DNA of 64,000 nt, taken from contig JAOPVP010000046.1 in the NCBI GenBank assembly GCA_025966135.1, positions 88,751-152,750 on the forward strand, given 5' to 3'. The notes below the pieces were generated by a model that made no database searches, was not told the origin of the DNA, and was given only the letters and a program-made list of their open reading frames with translations. This document shows positions 25,149-33,161 of the stretch, piece after piece (positions within the stretch are counted from its first letter, which is position 1; each line of letters begins with the position of its first letter). Position numbers and translations under genes: made by a program. Source of the DNA: Frankiales bacterium (GTDB lineage: Bacteria; Actinomycetota; Actinomycetes; Mycobacteriales; SCTD01).

Positions 25149-25900
25149 GCGGGTGCCACCTCCTTGTCGCGCAGGTTCTTCGGGTCGAGGACCTCCCGCA
25201 TCAGCCGGAGCTCGGTGTCGGTCGGCAGTCGCGACTGCACCACGTCGTCGACGTGCAACGGGAATCCGGTAGCGCTCTGCACGTCCTCGACCGTGACGCC
25301 GGGGTGCACGGAGACCAGCCGCATCGAGCGCTCGGGACCGCGCAGGTCGAGCACCGCCAGGTCCGTGACGACACGGCGGATGTCCACGAAGGGGCCGCCG
25401 TCCTTGTCCGTGCCGACGCCACTGACCATGTCGACCCTCTCCACGAACACCCGTGGTGAGTGCCTCGGCACCCAGTACGACGTGGCGTGGTTGGCGGTGT
25501 TGCCCGGCGCCCCACGGACCCCCAGGAGCTGGTTGGTCGGCTTCTCGAACGGCCCGATGCAGCTGATGTTCTGGTTGCCGAACCGGTCGAGCTGCGACGC
25601 GCCCATCATCACGTGCCGTCGTCCGCTCCAGACCAGGTCGAAGACGGACCGGTAGGGGATCCACGCCTCGACGGTCGCCGGGGGCCGGCCACCCAGCTTC
25701 CACGGACCGGCGACGAACGACGCCTCACCGTCCGACAGCAGCAGGTCAGGCTCGAAAGTCTCACGCGCGAGCCGCGCTCCCAGGGATGGGACGAGGGCCA
25801 TCGGGCTGGCCAGGATCTCGCCGTCCCCGCGCCACGCCTCGGCGCACGCGATCGCGCAGATCTCGGCCCGCGAGATGCTCCGATCCGTCGCGATGGTCAT
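25145..25900 (-). CDS. ipdB: COCHEA-CoA hydrolase, beta subunit
   Basis: This 251-residue class I CoA-transferase-fold subunit joins IpdA in the ring C-opening hydrolase IpdAB, known to act on COCHEA-CoA. Blocks include LLLSDGEASFVAGP, GASQLDRFGNQNIS and VSVHPGVTVEDVQSATGFP. The ATG overlaps the ipdA stop (ATGA). The length matches known IpdB (about 250). Confidence 0.92.
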   Translation of the reverse strand: MTIATDRSISRAEICAIACAEAWRGDGEILASPMALVPSLGARLARETFEPDLLLSDGEASFVAGPWKLGGRPPATVEAWIPYRSVFDLVWSGRRHVMMGASQLDRFGNQNISCIGPFEKPTNQLLGVRGAPGNTANHATSYWVPRHSPRVFVERVDMVSGVGTDKDGGPFVDIRRVVTDLAVLDLRGPERSMRLVSVHPGVTVEDVQSATGFPLHVDDVVQSRLPTDTELRLMREVLDPKNLRDKEVAPA

Positions 25901-26760
25901 GCTGACACCGCCCTCTTCTCCTCGCGCCACGCCTTCACTGCCTGCTGGTACGACGCTTCGTCGCCCGACAGGAAGCGCGCGCTGAAAGCGGCCCAGGCGT
26001 CGGGGTCCTTCGCCGCCGTGACGTACTCCTTCTGAAAGGCCTCGTCGCGGTCGTAGTCCGGGACGCAGGAGGTGAAGTGCGCTCCGTTGGGGGACTCGAC
26101 GACGCCGTGCACCATCCAGCGCGCGATCCGCGTGCGGGTCAGCTCGCCCAGCTCGCCGGTCGGCACGATGCGCTCGCAGGAGACGTAGGCCCGGGTTGCG
26201 GCCTGGCAGAACAGGTCGTCGAAGTACAGGTCGGGCCCGTGGAAGGCGGCGTTGCCGCGTGCGTCCGCCACGTTGAGGTGCACCAGGGCCGCGTCCAGGT
26301 GCAGCGCCGGGACGGCCAGCAGCTCTTCGTCGCCGTACGGGCTCTTGACGGTCTTGAGGTCGGGGTTGACGCGCATCACGTCGGAGCCCAGGCCCGCCCG
26401 GGTGGGCAGGAACGGCAGGCGCGCGGCGGCAGCGTAGAGGGCCCACTGGACCATGCCCTCGTCCCACTCGGTGGCCTCGATCGCGCCCGCCTTGCGGGCG
26501 GCCTGGAAGTGCGGCTCCAGCGGGATCGAGTCGAGGGACACGAAGCCGTAGACCAGGCGCTTCACCTTGCGGGCCGCACAGAGCAGGCCGACGTCGGGTC
26601 CGCCGTACGACACGATCGTGAGGTCTGTCACGTCAGAGCGCAGGATCGCGCGTACCAGGGACATCGGCTTGCGCCGCGAACCCCAGCCGCCGATGCCGAT
26701 GGTCATGCCGGACTGGAGTTCGGCGACCACCTGCTCCTCGGTCATCCGCTTGTCGGCCAT
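25897..26760 (-). CDS. ipdA: COCHEA-CoA hydrolase, alpha subunit
   Basis: This 287-residue class I CoA-transferase-fold subunit has the glycine-rich block MTIGIGGWGSRRKPMS near residue 19, followed by IVSYGGPDVGLL and DDLFCQAATRAYVSCERIV. With IpdB it hydrolyses ring C, and the pair is a reliable marker of steroid ring C/D degradation. It abuts the fadE stop upstream. The length matches known IpdA (about 290). Confidence 0.93.
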   Translation of the reverse strand: MADKRMTEEQVVAELQSGMTIGIGGWGSRRKPMSLVRAILRSDVTDLTIVSYGGPDVGLLCAARKVKRLVYGFVSLDSIPLEPHFQAARKAGAIEATEWDEGMVQWALYAAAARLPFLPTRAGLGSDVMRVNPDLKTVKSPYGDEELLAVPALHLDAALVHLNVADARGNAAFHGPDLYFDDLFCQAATRAYVSCERIVPTGELGELTRTRIARWMVHGVVESPNGAHFTSCVPDYDRDEAFQKEYVTAAKDPDAWAAFSARFLSGDEASYQQAVKAWREEKRAVSA

Positions 26761-27687
26761 CTACTGCCCTGCTCTCTGGAAAGCCAGCCGGCGAAGGGTC
26801 CTGCTGTCGCCGTGCATGAGGGACGTGGTCCACGCCCGCTTGAAGTACAGGTGCGCGTCGTGCTCCCAGGTGAAGCCGATGCCGCCGTGCAGCTGGATGC
26901 TCTCGCCTGCCACCCGGACGAACGCGTCGGCGGTCACCGCCTTGGCCAGAGGGGCGGCGACGGGCAGGTCGGCCTCCGGCGAGGCGGACACCGCGCGCGC
27001 GGCATACCAGGCGCTGGACGTGGCCGCCTCAACGGCGACTGTCAGATCAGCGACTCGGTGTCGCAACGCCTGGAACGAGCCGAGCGGACGGCCGAACTGC
27101 TCGCGGACCCGAAGGTGCTCGACGGTCAGCTCGACGACCCGCTGGGCGGCGCCGACGGATTCCGATGCCAGGGCCACATACTGCAGGTTCCTGGCGTGCG
27201 AGCTGGTTCCGAGGCGCTGGCCCGGTCGGGTGAGGTCGACGCGCGCTTGCGGACGGGTTCGGTCCATCGGCTCCAGCGGTTCGGCGGTGAAGTCCTCGAC
27301 GACGAGCAGGTCGTCACCGTCGGCGAGCAGCAGGATCGAGGCGCCGGCGCCGTCGACGACCTGGTCGAGCCGTCCGTCGAGCGCGAGCGCTGCCGTGATC
27401 GAGCCGTCCGCAAGTCCCGGCGCATACGTCGTGTCGCCGAGCTGGTGCAGGGCGGCGGCCGCCACGACCGACGAGAGGTAGGGGGCCCGGAGGAGGACCC
27501 GGCCGGTCTCCTCGAGCACCGCGCAGACGTAGGAGAACGGCATGCCCTCCGACGGCAGCGACATCAGACCCATCTCGGCCGTGAGGCGCTTCCACACCGA
27601 GGGGTCGTCGTGGAGCTGGGCCCGCACCGGCGCATGCGTGGTGAGGAGGCCGCGAACGGCGGAGCGGAGGTCGTCGAGGTCGCTCAC
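26761..27687 (-). CDS. acyl-CoA dehydrogenase, short (beta-type) subunit
   Basis: This 308-residue acyl-CoA dehydrogenase homologue is short for the family. The C-terminal blocks are REQFGRPLGSFQALRHRVAD and QLHGGIGFTWEHDAHLYFKR, with a weakly conserved N-terminal half. The GTG start overlaps the stop of the long fadE upstream, so the two are translated together and probably form a heterotetramer, as shown for steroid-specific FadE pairs in mycobacteria. It may correspond to FadE32 or FadE33. Confidence 0.84.
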   Translation of the reverse strand: MSDLDDLRSAVRGLLTTHAPVRAQLHDDPSVWKRLTAEMGLMSLPSEGMPFSYVCAVLEETGRVLLRAPYLSSVVAAAALHQLGDTTYAPGLADGSITAALALDGRLDQVVDGAGASILLLADGDDLLVVEDFTAEPLEPMDRTRPQARVDLTRPGQRLGTSSHARNLQYVALASESVGAAQRVVELTVEHLRVREQFGRPLGSFQALRHRVADLTVAVEAATSSAWYAARAVSASPEADLPVAAPLAKAVTADAFVRVAGESIQLHGGIGFTWEHDAHLYFKRAWTTSLMHGDSRTLRRLAFQRAGQ

Positions 27688-28823
27688 GGACGGTCCTTGG
27701 GCAGTTTCCAATGCCGCTCGGCGATGACGTTGCGCTGCACCTCACTGCTGCCGCCGTAGATGGTGTCGGAGCGGGTGAACAGGAAGAGGTTCTGCAACGG
27801 TGACAGGCCCTCTGGGGAGACCAGCGTCGATGGGGGACCCGCCACGGCCATGGCCAGCTCGCCGAGCTTCTGGTGCCATGGGGCCCAGAGCAGCTTGTTG
27901 ACGTTGGCTTCGACGCCGGTGCTCGAGGAGGCGTCGCTGTCCAGGGTGCGCAGCGCCTGGTGCTTGAGCACCTGCAGGCCGGCCCACGTGTCGACCAGCC
28001 GCTCCTCGAAGGCCTCGAAGGTCCCGTTCGACCGGGCCAGCGCGAGAACCTCGTCGTACTCGCGGGTGAAGCCGACCTGCTGCCCGAGAGTGGAGATACC
28101 GCGCTCGAAGGCGAGCAGTCCCATGGCCACCCGCCACCCGTCGCCAGGCTCGCCCACGACGTTCTCGGCGGGGGTGACCGCGTCGTCGAAGAACACCTCG
28201 TTGAACTCCGACGTCCCCGTCAGCTGGACGATCGGCCGCACCTCGACGCCGGGCTGGTCCATCGGGACGAGCAGGAACGACAGCCCTCGGTGTCGCACGG
28301 AACCAGGATCGGTTCGGGCGATGACGAAGCACCAGTCGGCGAGGTGCGCGAGCGAGGTCCAGACCTTCTGGCCGCTGACGTGCCAGGCGCCAGCGCGGAG
28401 CTCGGCACGCGTGCGGACCGCGGCGAGGTCGGAACCAGCGCCTGGCTCGGAGTACCCCTGGCACCACAGCTCGGTGCCGGCGAGGATGCCGGGCAGGAAC
28501 CGGTCCTTGTGCTCCTGGGTGCCGAACGCGATGATCGTCGGGCCGGCGAGCTGCTCGCCCATGTGGCCGATGCGGGCCGGGCCTCCCGCCTTGGCGTACT
28601 CCTCGTGGAAGGTGACCTGGTCCTCGATCGAGGCCCCACGGCCGCCTACGTCGGTAGGCCAGCCGAGACCGATCCAGCCGCCGCGACCGAGTTCCTGCTC
28701 CCAGGCTGTCCGCAGCTCGACGTGCTCGTGTTCGCGGCCGGGACCGCCGGTGCCAACGAGTGGAGCGAACTCACCGACGAGGTGCTCGGCAAGCCAGGTC
28801 CGGACTTCCTTGCGAAAGGTCAT
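27684..28823 (-). CDS. acyl-CoA dehydrogenase, long (alpha-type) subunit
   Basis: This 379-residue acyl-CoA dehydrogenase has GYSEPGAGSDLAAVRTRAE in the flavin loop and GGSSEVQRNVIAERHWKLP at the C-terminus. The ATG at 28823 overlaps the SDR stop. It pairs with the short fadE downstream and is followed by ipdAB, so it serves ring C/D CoA esters. It may correspond to FadE31, but numbering needs alignment. Confidence 0.84.
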   Translation of the reverse strand: MTFRKEVRTWLAEHLVGEFAPLVGTGGPGREHEHVELRTAWEQELGRGGWIGLGWPTDVGGRGASIEDQVTFHEEYAKAGGPARIGHMGEQLAGPTIIAFGTQEHKDRFLPGILAGTELWCQGYSEPGAGSDLAAVRTRAELRAGAWHVSGQKVWTSLAHLADWCFVIARTDPGSVRHRGLSFLLVPMDQPGVEVRPIVQLTGTSEFNEVFFDDAVTPAENVVGEPGDGWRVAMGLLAFERGISTLGQQVGFTREYDEVLALARSNGTFEAFEERLVDTWAGLQVLKHQALRTLDSDASSSTGVEANVNKLLWAPWHQKLGELAMAVAGPPSTLVSPEGLSPLQNLFLFTRSDTIYGGSSEVQRNVIAERHWKLPKDRP

Positions 28824-29689
28824 GCGCCGTAGACAGGCACCGGAGGCGGTGCCTTCTCCAGCAGACGTCGTACGGCGGGGCCGACCTCCTCGACCGGCCA
28901 CTGGGCGCCCCGGTCCTCCCGGGGTCCGTGCTGCCAGCCGTCGGCGGGGCTGATGATCCCGGCCTCGACCTCGAAGACCCGGCCGGTGATGTCGCAGTCG
29001 GCACTGGCGAGCCACACCACCAGGGGGGAGACGTTCTCCGGCGCCATCGGGTCGAAGCCGCTCTCCGGCTTGGCCATCGTCTGCGCGAAGACCACCTCGG
29101 TCATCGGTGTACGCGCCGCAGGCGCGATGGCGTTGAGCTTGACCGCGAAGCGCGACATCTCCACCGCGGCGACCTGCGTCAGGGCGACCACGCCCGCCTT
29201 GGCGGCGCTGTAGTTGCCCTGACCGACACTTCCCATCAGTCCGGCCCCGGAGGAGGTGTTGACGACGCGGGCCTCCCGGGGGGTGCCGGCCTTCGACTGG
29301 TCCCTCCAGTACGCCGCAGCGTGCCGCATCGGCACGAAGTGGCCCTTGAGATCGACCTGCAGCACGAGGTCCCACTCCTGCTCGGACATGTTCACGAGCA
29401 TCCGGTCGCGAACCAGACCCGCGTTGTTGACCAGGGCGTCGAGCTGTCCGTAGGCCTCGACGGCGGTACGCACGAGCTCCGCGCCGTAGGACCAGTCCGA
29501 CACGTCGCCCAGCGAGGCCACGGCCGAGCCACCGGCGTCGCGAACCTCGGCGGCGACGTCTTCGGCGGCTGATCCGACGTCGTTGACGACCACGCGCGCC
29601 CCCTGGGCGCCGAAGGCGAGCGCGTGCGCCCGCCCGATTCCCTGGCCCGCGCCGGTCACGATGACGACGCGTCCTTCACTCATGCTCAC
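28820..29689 (-). CDS. short-chain dehydrogenase, first gene of the ipd operon
   Basis: This 289-residue SDR is longer than usual. The cofactor motif is TGAGQGIGRAHALAFG, then NNAG near residue 88 and NTSSGAGLMGSVGQGNYSAA, followed by a C-terminal extension ending PVPVYGA. It resembles the multifunctional-enzyme-type SDRs of steroid and beta-oxidation clusters (for example Rv3548c). The GTG at 29689 is taken because TAGGTT lies 6 nt before it; the ATG two codons later is an alternative. It heads the ten-gene operon. Confidence 0.84.
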   Translation of the reverse strand: MSMSEGRVVIVTGAGQGIGRAHALAFGAQGARVVVNDVGSAAEDVAAEVRDAGGSAVASLGDVSDWSYGAELVRTAVEAYGQLDALVNNAGLVRDRMLVNMSEQEWDLVLQVDLKGHFVPMRHAAAYWRDQSKAGTPREARVVNTSSGAGLMGSVGQGNYSAAKAGVVALTQVAAVEMSRFAVKLNAIAPAARTPMTEVVFAQTMAKPESGFDPMAPENVSPLVVWLASADCDITGRVFEVEAGIISPADGWQHGPREDRGAQWPVEEVGPAVRRLLEKAPPPVPVYGA

Positions 29690-29695
29690 GGCGCC

Positions 29696-29701
29696 AACCT
29701 A
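29696..29701 (-). promoter_or_regulatory. -10 box of the ipd operon, leaderless type
   Basis: TAGGTT on the minus strand lies 6 nt before the GTG at 29689 and touches the edge of KstR2 operator site 4. Confidence 0.45.
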
Positions 29702-29714
29702 GCAAGCGCTTGGT
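29701..29714. promoter_or_regulatory. KstR2 operator, site 4
   Basis: A perfect AnCAAGnnCTTGnT palindrome with the common CAAGCGCTTG core. It lies in the 46-nt gap between the divergent ipd operon and the fadE-fadE-SDR unit, so one site can repress both. Confidence 0.85.
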
Positions 29715-29722
29715 CGCTCGGC

Positions 29723-29728
29723 TACCGT
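29723..29728 (+). promoter_or_regulatory. -10 box of the fadE-fadE-SDR unit, leaderless type
   Basis: TACCGT lies 7 nt before the ATG at 29736 and 8 nt after KstR2 operator site 4. Confidence 0.5.
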
Positions 29729-29735
29729 GCGGGTC

Positions 29736-30899
29736 ATGCAGCACATGGAGCTGACCGACGAGCAGGTGGCCCTTCAGCAGGAGCTGCGCGCGTACTTCGC
29801 GCGGATGCTCACCCCCGAGGTGCGGCGCGACCTCGGCGGGGAGGGCGACAACCCACCGCTCTGGCGCGAGCTCGTCAGGCAGCTGGGCAGCGACGGCTGG
29901 CTCGGCCTCGGCTGGCCGACCGAGTACGGCGGTGGTGGGGCAGGGCCCTTCGAGCAGCTGATCTTGTTCACCGAGGTGCAGCGCGCTGGTGCGCCCTTCC
30001 CCTTCGTGACCGTCAATACCGTAGGTCCGACCATCATGGCTTTCGGTACGCAGGAGCAGAAGGAGCGCTACCTGCCGGGCATCCTGCGCGGTGAGGAGGT
30101 CTGGGCCATCGGCTACACCGAGCCTGGTTCGGGCACCGACCTCGCGTCGCTGCGCACCAAGGCGGTGCGGGAGGGCGACGAGTGGATCGTCGACGGCAAC
30201 AAGGTCTACACCTCCGGCGCCGGGCACTCCGACTTCATCTGGCTCGCCGTGCGTACGAACTCCGAAGTCCCCAAGCATCAGGGCATCTCGATCCTCGTTG
30301 TGCCGACGAACGTCCCGGGGTTCTCGTGGACCCCACTGCACACGGTCGGCGGCAACACGACGTCGACCACCTTCTACGACTGCGTGCGGGTGCCGCTCGA
30401 CAGCGTCATCGGTGAGGTTGACGCGGGCTGGCGCCTGCTCACCTCCCAGCTCAACCATGAACGAGTCGGTCTCGCCGCCTTCAGCGGCCGCACCGAGGCC
30501 CTCTGGGACGCCGTACGCGACTGGTGCGTGGAGGAGGGGATCGCTGACGACCCGTTGGTGCAGGCCGACCTCGCGCGAACCTACGCGCAGGTCGAGGCGA
30601 TGCGACTGCTGAACTGGCAGCTGACCGGCACGGTGGCTGGTAAGTCCGTGAGCATCGCGGATGCCAGTGCCGCCAAGGTGTTCGGCACCGAGACGCATGC
30701 CGCGGTCTGCCGGACCCTGTTCGGCCTCGTGGGATCGGCGGGGGCGCGTCGGCAGGGCTCGCGCGGCGCGGTGCTCGACGGGCGCGTCGAGGTGCTCACC
30801 CGGGGCGCGATCGTCAACACCTTCGGAGGAGGGGTCAACGAGGTGCTCCGCGACTTGATCTGCACGACGGGCCTGGGCATGCCGCGGGGCACCCGGTGA
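29736..30899 (+). CDS. acyl-CoA dehydrogenase, long (alpha-type) subunit
   Basis: This 387-residue acyl-CoA dehydrogenase has GYTEPGSGTDLASLRTKAV in the flavin loop and a C-terminal NTFGGGVNEVLRDLI block where relatives have GTNEVQRNII. The ATG at 29736 is chosen because a TACCGT box lies exactly 7 nt upstream; GTG 29727 and ATG 29745 are in frame. It could be the FadE30 equivalent (about 385 residues), which dehydrogenates a HIP-derived CoA ester. It pairs with the short fadE that overlaps its stop. Confidence 0.84.
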   Translation: MQHMELTDEQVALQQELRAYFARMLTPEVRRDLGGEGDNPPLWRELVRQLGSDGWLGLGWPTEYGGGGAGPFEQLILFTEVQRAGAPFPFVTVNTVGPTIMAFGTQEQKERYLPGILRGEEVWAIGYTEPGSGTDLASLRTKAVREGDEWIVDGNKVYTSGAGHSDFIWLAVRTNSEVPKHQGISILVVPTNVPGFSWTPLHTVGGNTTSTTFYDCVRVPLDSVIGEVDAGWRLLTSQLNHERVGLAAFSGRTEALWDAVRDWCVEEGIADDPLVQADLARTYAQVEAMRLLNWQLTGTVAGKSVSIADASAAKVFGTETHAAVCRTLFGLVGSAGARRQGSRGAVLDGRVEVLTRGAIVNTFGGGVNEVLRDLICTTGLGMPRGTR

Positions 30900-31897
30900 A
30901 CGGCGACCAGGAGGCCCTCGTCGGCCTCGCCGCCGACATCTTCCGGGGCCGCACCGCCAACGAGCAGCTCGCCAAGGTCGAGGCGTCGGTGGCGCGCACT
31001 GACGACGACCTGTGGCGTGAGCTGGCCGACGCCGGCCTGCTGGGCCTGGCCGTCGCCGAGGAGCACGGCGGCGCCGGCCTCGGGCTGACCGAGCTGTGCC
31101 TGCTGCTCGAGCAGCAGGGCAGGTTCGTCGCCCCGGTGCCGCTCTGGGAGACGACGGTCGCGGCCCTTGCCATCGGCCGGGGCACCGCGTCTCAGCAAGC
31201 GACCTGGCTCCCGAAGGTCGTCTCCGGTACGGCCAAGCTCTCGCTCGCCCTGGCCCTCAGCGGACCGCAGCCGATCAGCTGGGACGGTGCGGCTCTGCAG
31301 GGGACGGCGCTCGTCCCGGGGGCGTCGCATGCCGTCGTCGTGGTGACCGACCACGGCGTCTTTCTGACTGAGACGCCTGCCGGCGAGCCGGTCGTGACCA
31401 CGAACCACACGCTCGCCTTCGACGTCGACCTCGGGGGCGTCCACGCGGAGCCGCTCGACGTCGACCCCGGGTGGCTGCTGGACGTCGCACGGCTCGGGCT
31501 CGCGGCCCAACAACTGGGTGTGGCGGATGCGGGAGTCCGGGAGGCGGCCCAGCACCTCACCGGCCGCGAGCAGTTCGGCCGGCCGCTGGCGACCTTCCAG
31601 GCGACGTCGCAACAACTCGGCGACGCCTACTGCGACGTGCAGGCGATGCGCGCCACGCTGTGGCAGGCGGTCTGGGCACTCCAGAACGGCGCTGCCAGCA
31701 AGGAGGTGGGCGTCGCGACGTGGTGGGCGACCGACGCTGCCGAACGCATCCAGCACACCGTGCAGCACCTGCACGGCGGGCTCGGCGCAGACACGACGTA
31801 CCCCGTCCACCGTCGCTTGCTCTGGACGATGCGGGCCGGGGCCCTTCTCGGCGGTCCGAGCCGGCAGCTGGCCCGGCTCGGCCAGACCCTGGTCTGA
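30896..31897 (+). CDS. acyl-CoA dehydrogenase, short (beta-type) subunit
   Basis: This 333-residue acyl-CoA dehydrogenase homologue has the N-terminal block LADAGLLGLAVAEEHGGAGL and the C-terminal blocks TGREQFGRPLATFQATSQQL and HLHGGLGADTTYPVHR. The middle is reduced compared with full-length members. The GTG start overlaps the previous stop (GTGA). This is the third long-short pair in the island. Confidence 0.83.
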   Translation: MNGDQEALVGLAADIFRGRTANEQLAKVEASVARTDDDLWRELADAGLLGLAVAEEHGGAGLGLTELCLLLEQQGRFVAPVPLWETTVAALAIGRGTASQQATWLPKVVSGTAKLSLALALSGPQPISWDGAALQGTALVPGASHAVVVVTDHGVFLTETPAGEPVVTTNHTLAFDVDLGGVHAEPLDVDPGWLLDVARLGLAAQQLGVADAGVREAAQHLTGREQFGRPLATFQATSQQLGDAYCDVQAMRATLWQAVWALQNGAASKEVGVATWWATDAAERIQHTVQHLHGGLGADTTYPVHRRLLWTMRAGALLGGPSRQLARLGQTLV

Positions 31898-32622
31898 TGG
31901 CTCGCGTCGCGCTCGTAGCCGGTGGTACCGGGGGCATCGGTGCCGAGATCGTGCGTGTGCTGACCACACGTGGCACGGAGGTCGTCTTCACCTTTCGGAG
32001 CAACAGCGCCGCCGCGGACCGGCTGGCTGAGGAGACCGGGGCGACCGGGGTCCAGGTCGACCTCACGGACCCTGCCTCCACGGCGGCGGTCGTGCATGCC
32101 CTGCAGGAGCTGCACGCCCTGGTCTATGCGTCTGGCCCACACGTCCCCATGAAGCACCTCAGCACGATCACGCCCCAGGAGATGCTGCACCAGCTGACCA
32201 CGGATAGTGCAGCCTTCTTCAACCTCGTCCAGCCCGCGTTGCCGGCCTTGCGCGCGAGCCAGGGAAGTGTGGTCGCCGTGACGACTGCGGCCACCGCGCG
32301 CTTCGCCGTACGCGATGGCTTGTCGTCCGTGCCGAAGGCTGCTGTCGAGGCGGCCGTACGAGCGCTGGCGAAGGAGGAGGGCCGGTTCGGCGTGCGGGTC
32401 AACGCCGTCGGACCCGGCATGCTCAGTGACGGGATGGTCGAGCGGCTGATCGCCAGTGGTGACCTCGACGCTCGCGACCTGGAGGCGGCCCGCGGCAACA
32501 TCCCGCTGCGCACGTTCGGCACGGCCCGGGACGTGGCGGAGGCGGTCTGGTTCCTGACCTCCGAGGCGGCGGGCTACATCAGCGGGCAGAAGCTCGACGT
32601 CGACGGTGGCTACAGCGCCTGA
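31897..32622 (+). CDS. short-chain dehydrogenase/reductase
   Basis: This 241-residue SDR has the cofactor motif VAGGTGGIGAEIV near residue 8. The usual NNAG is replaced by YASGPH, and the YxxxK tyrosine appears to be lost (LSSVPKAAVEAAV, where S and K remain). This resembles FabI-like or divergent SDRs. It starts in a TGATG overlap with the short fadE. Because the catalytic Tyr is not obvious, its activity needs care. Confidence 0.75.
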   Translation: MARVALVAGGTGGIGAEIVRVLTTRGTEVVFTFRSNSAAADRLAEETGATGVQVDLTDPASTAAVVHALQELHALVYASGPHVPMKHLSTITPQEMLHQLTTDSAAFFNLVQPALPALRASQGSVVAVTTAATARFAVRDGLSSVPKAAVEAAVRALAKEEGRFGVRVNAVGPGMLSDGMVERLIASGDLDARDLEAARGNIPLRTFGTARDVAEAVWFLTSEAAGYISGQKLDVDGGYSA

Positions 32623-32629
32623 ACTAGTT
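32622..32629. promoter_or_regulatory. AACTAGTT palindrome before the MarR-ksh operon
   Basis: This perfect 8-bp palindrome overlaps the SDR stop and precedes the MarR gene. Its core fits AACnnGTT of KstR sites, but the outer T and A of that consensus are absent. It may be a MarR operator or a weak KstR-type site. Confidence 0.3.
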
Positions 32630-32662
32630 GCGTACCGAATACATCTGTGTGAAAGTCGCTGC

Positions 32663-33148
32663 ATGAACGACGCGCTGCTGAGCGAGCTCGTGGGGACGCT
32701 GAACGACCTCTACCGCTTGTCCGGATCCCCTCGGGTGCACGCCGACACCGTCCGCTCGACCGGCGTCGCCATCACCCAGACCGGCCTGCGGTTCCTGTCG
32801 CTCATCCAGGACTCACCGCGGATCTCCGCCAGTGACCTCGCAGCCTCGCTCGACGTCAGCCAGCCGACGGCCAGCAGGGTGCTCCAGAGCCTGGAGAACG
32901 ACGAGTACGTCGTGCGGCACCAGAGCGACCGCGACGGACGCGTCTCCCACTACGTCACCACCGCCAAGGGCCGCAAGGCTCTGGCCAAGGTCCACCGCTA
33001 CCACGTGGACCGGTTGGCGTTCGCCCTCAGTGACACCGAGCCGGCACACCGCAAAGCGATCGCGCGGGCAGTGACAGAGCTCGTCGAGCGACTTCACACC
33101 GCCGCGCAGGGCAAGGCCGTACCTGTCAAGGAACGCCGCAGCGCATGA
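32663..33148 (+). CDS. MarR-family transcriptional regulator
   Basis: This 161-residue MarR protein has the winged-helix block ISASDLAASLDVSQPTASRV and the wing DRDGRVSHYVTTAKGR. The ATG at 32663 is chosen over an upstream frame that overlaps the SDR. It lies 13 nt before kshA on the same strand, so it may be the first gene of the ksh operon and regulate it. A perfect AACTAGTT palindrome lies 33 nt upstream. Confidence 0.83.
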   Translation: MNDALLSELVGTLNDLYRLSGSPRVHADTVRSTGVAITQTGLRFLSLIQDSPRISASDLAASLDVSQPTASRVLQSLENDEYVVRHQSDRDGRVSHYVTTAKGRKALAKVHRYHVDRLAFALSDTEPAHRKAIARAVTELVERLHTAAQGKAVPVKERRSA

Positions 33149-33161
33149 CGAGGAGACAGCG

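Noticed and set aside
26077..27759. 560-codon open frame on the plus strand
   Set aside because: It is antisense to ipdA and the fadE genes, is rich in Arg, Gly, Val and His, and has no recognisable domain. Such frames are normal shadows of GC-rich genes.
32619..32632. KstR operator before the MarR gene
   Set aside because: AACTAGTT fits the inner AACnnGTT, but the outer T and A of the KstR consensus are C and G, so it is not called a KstR site.
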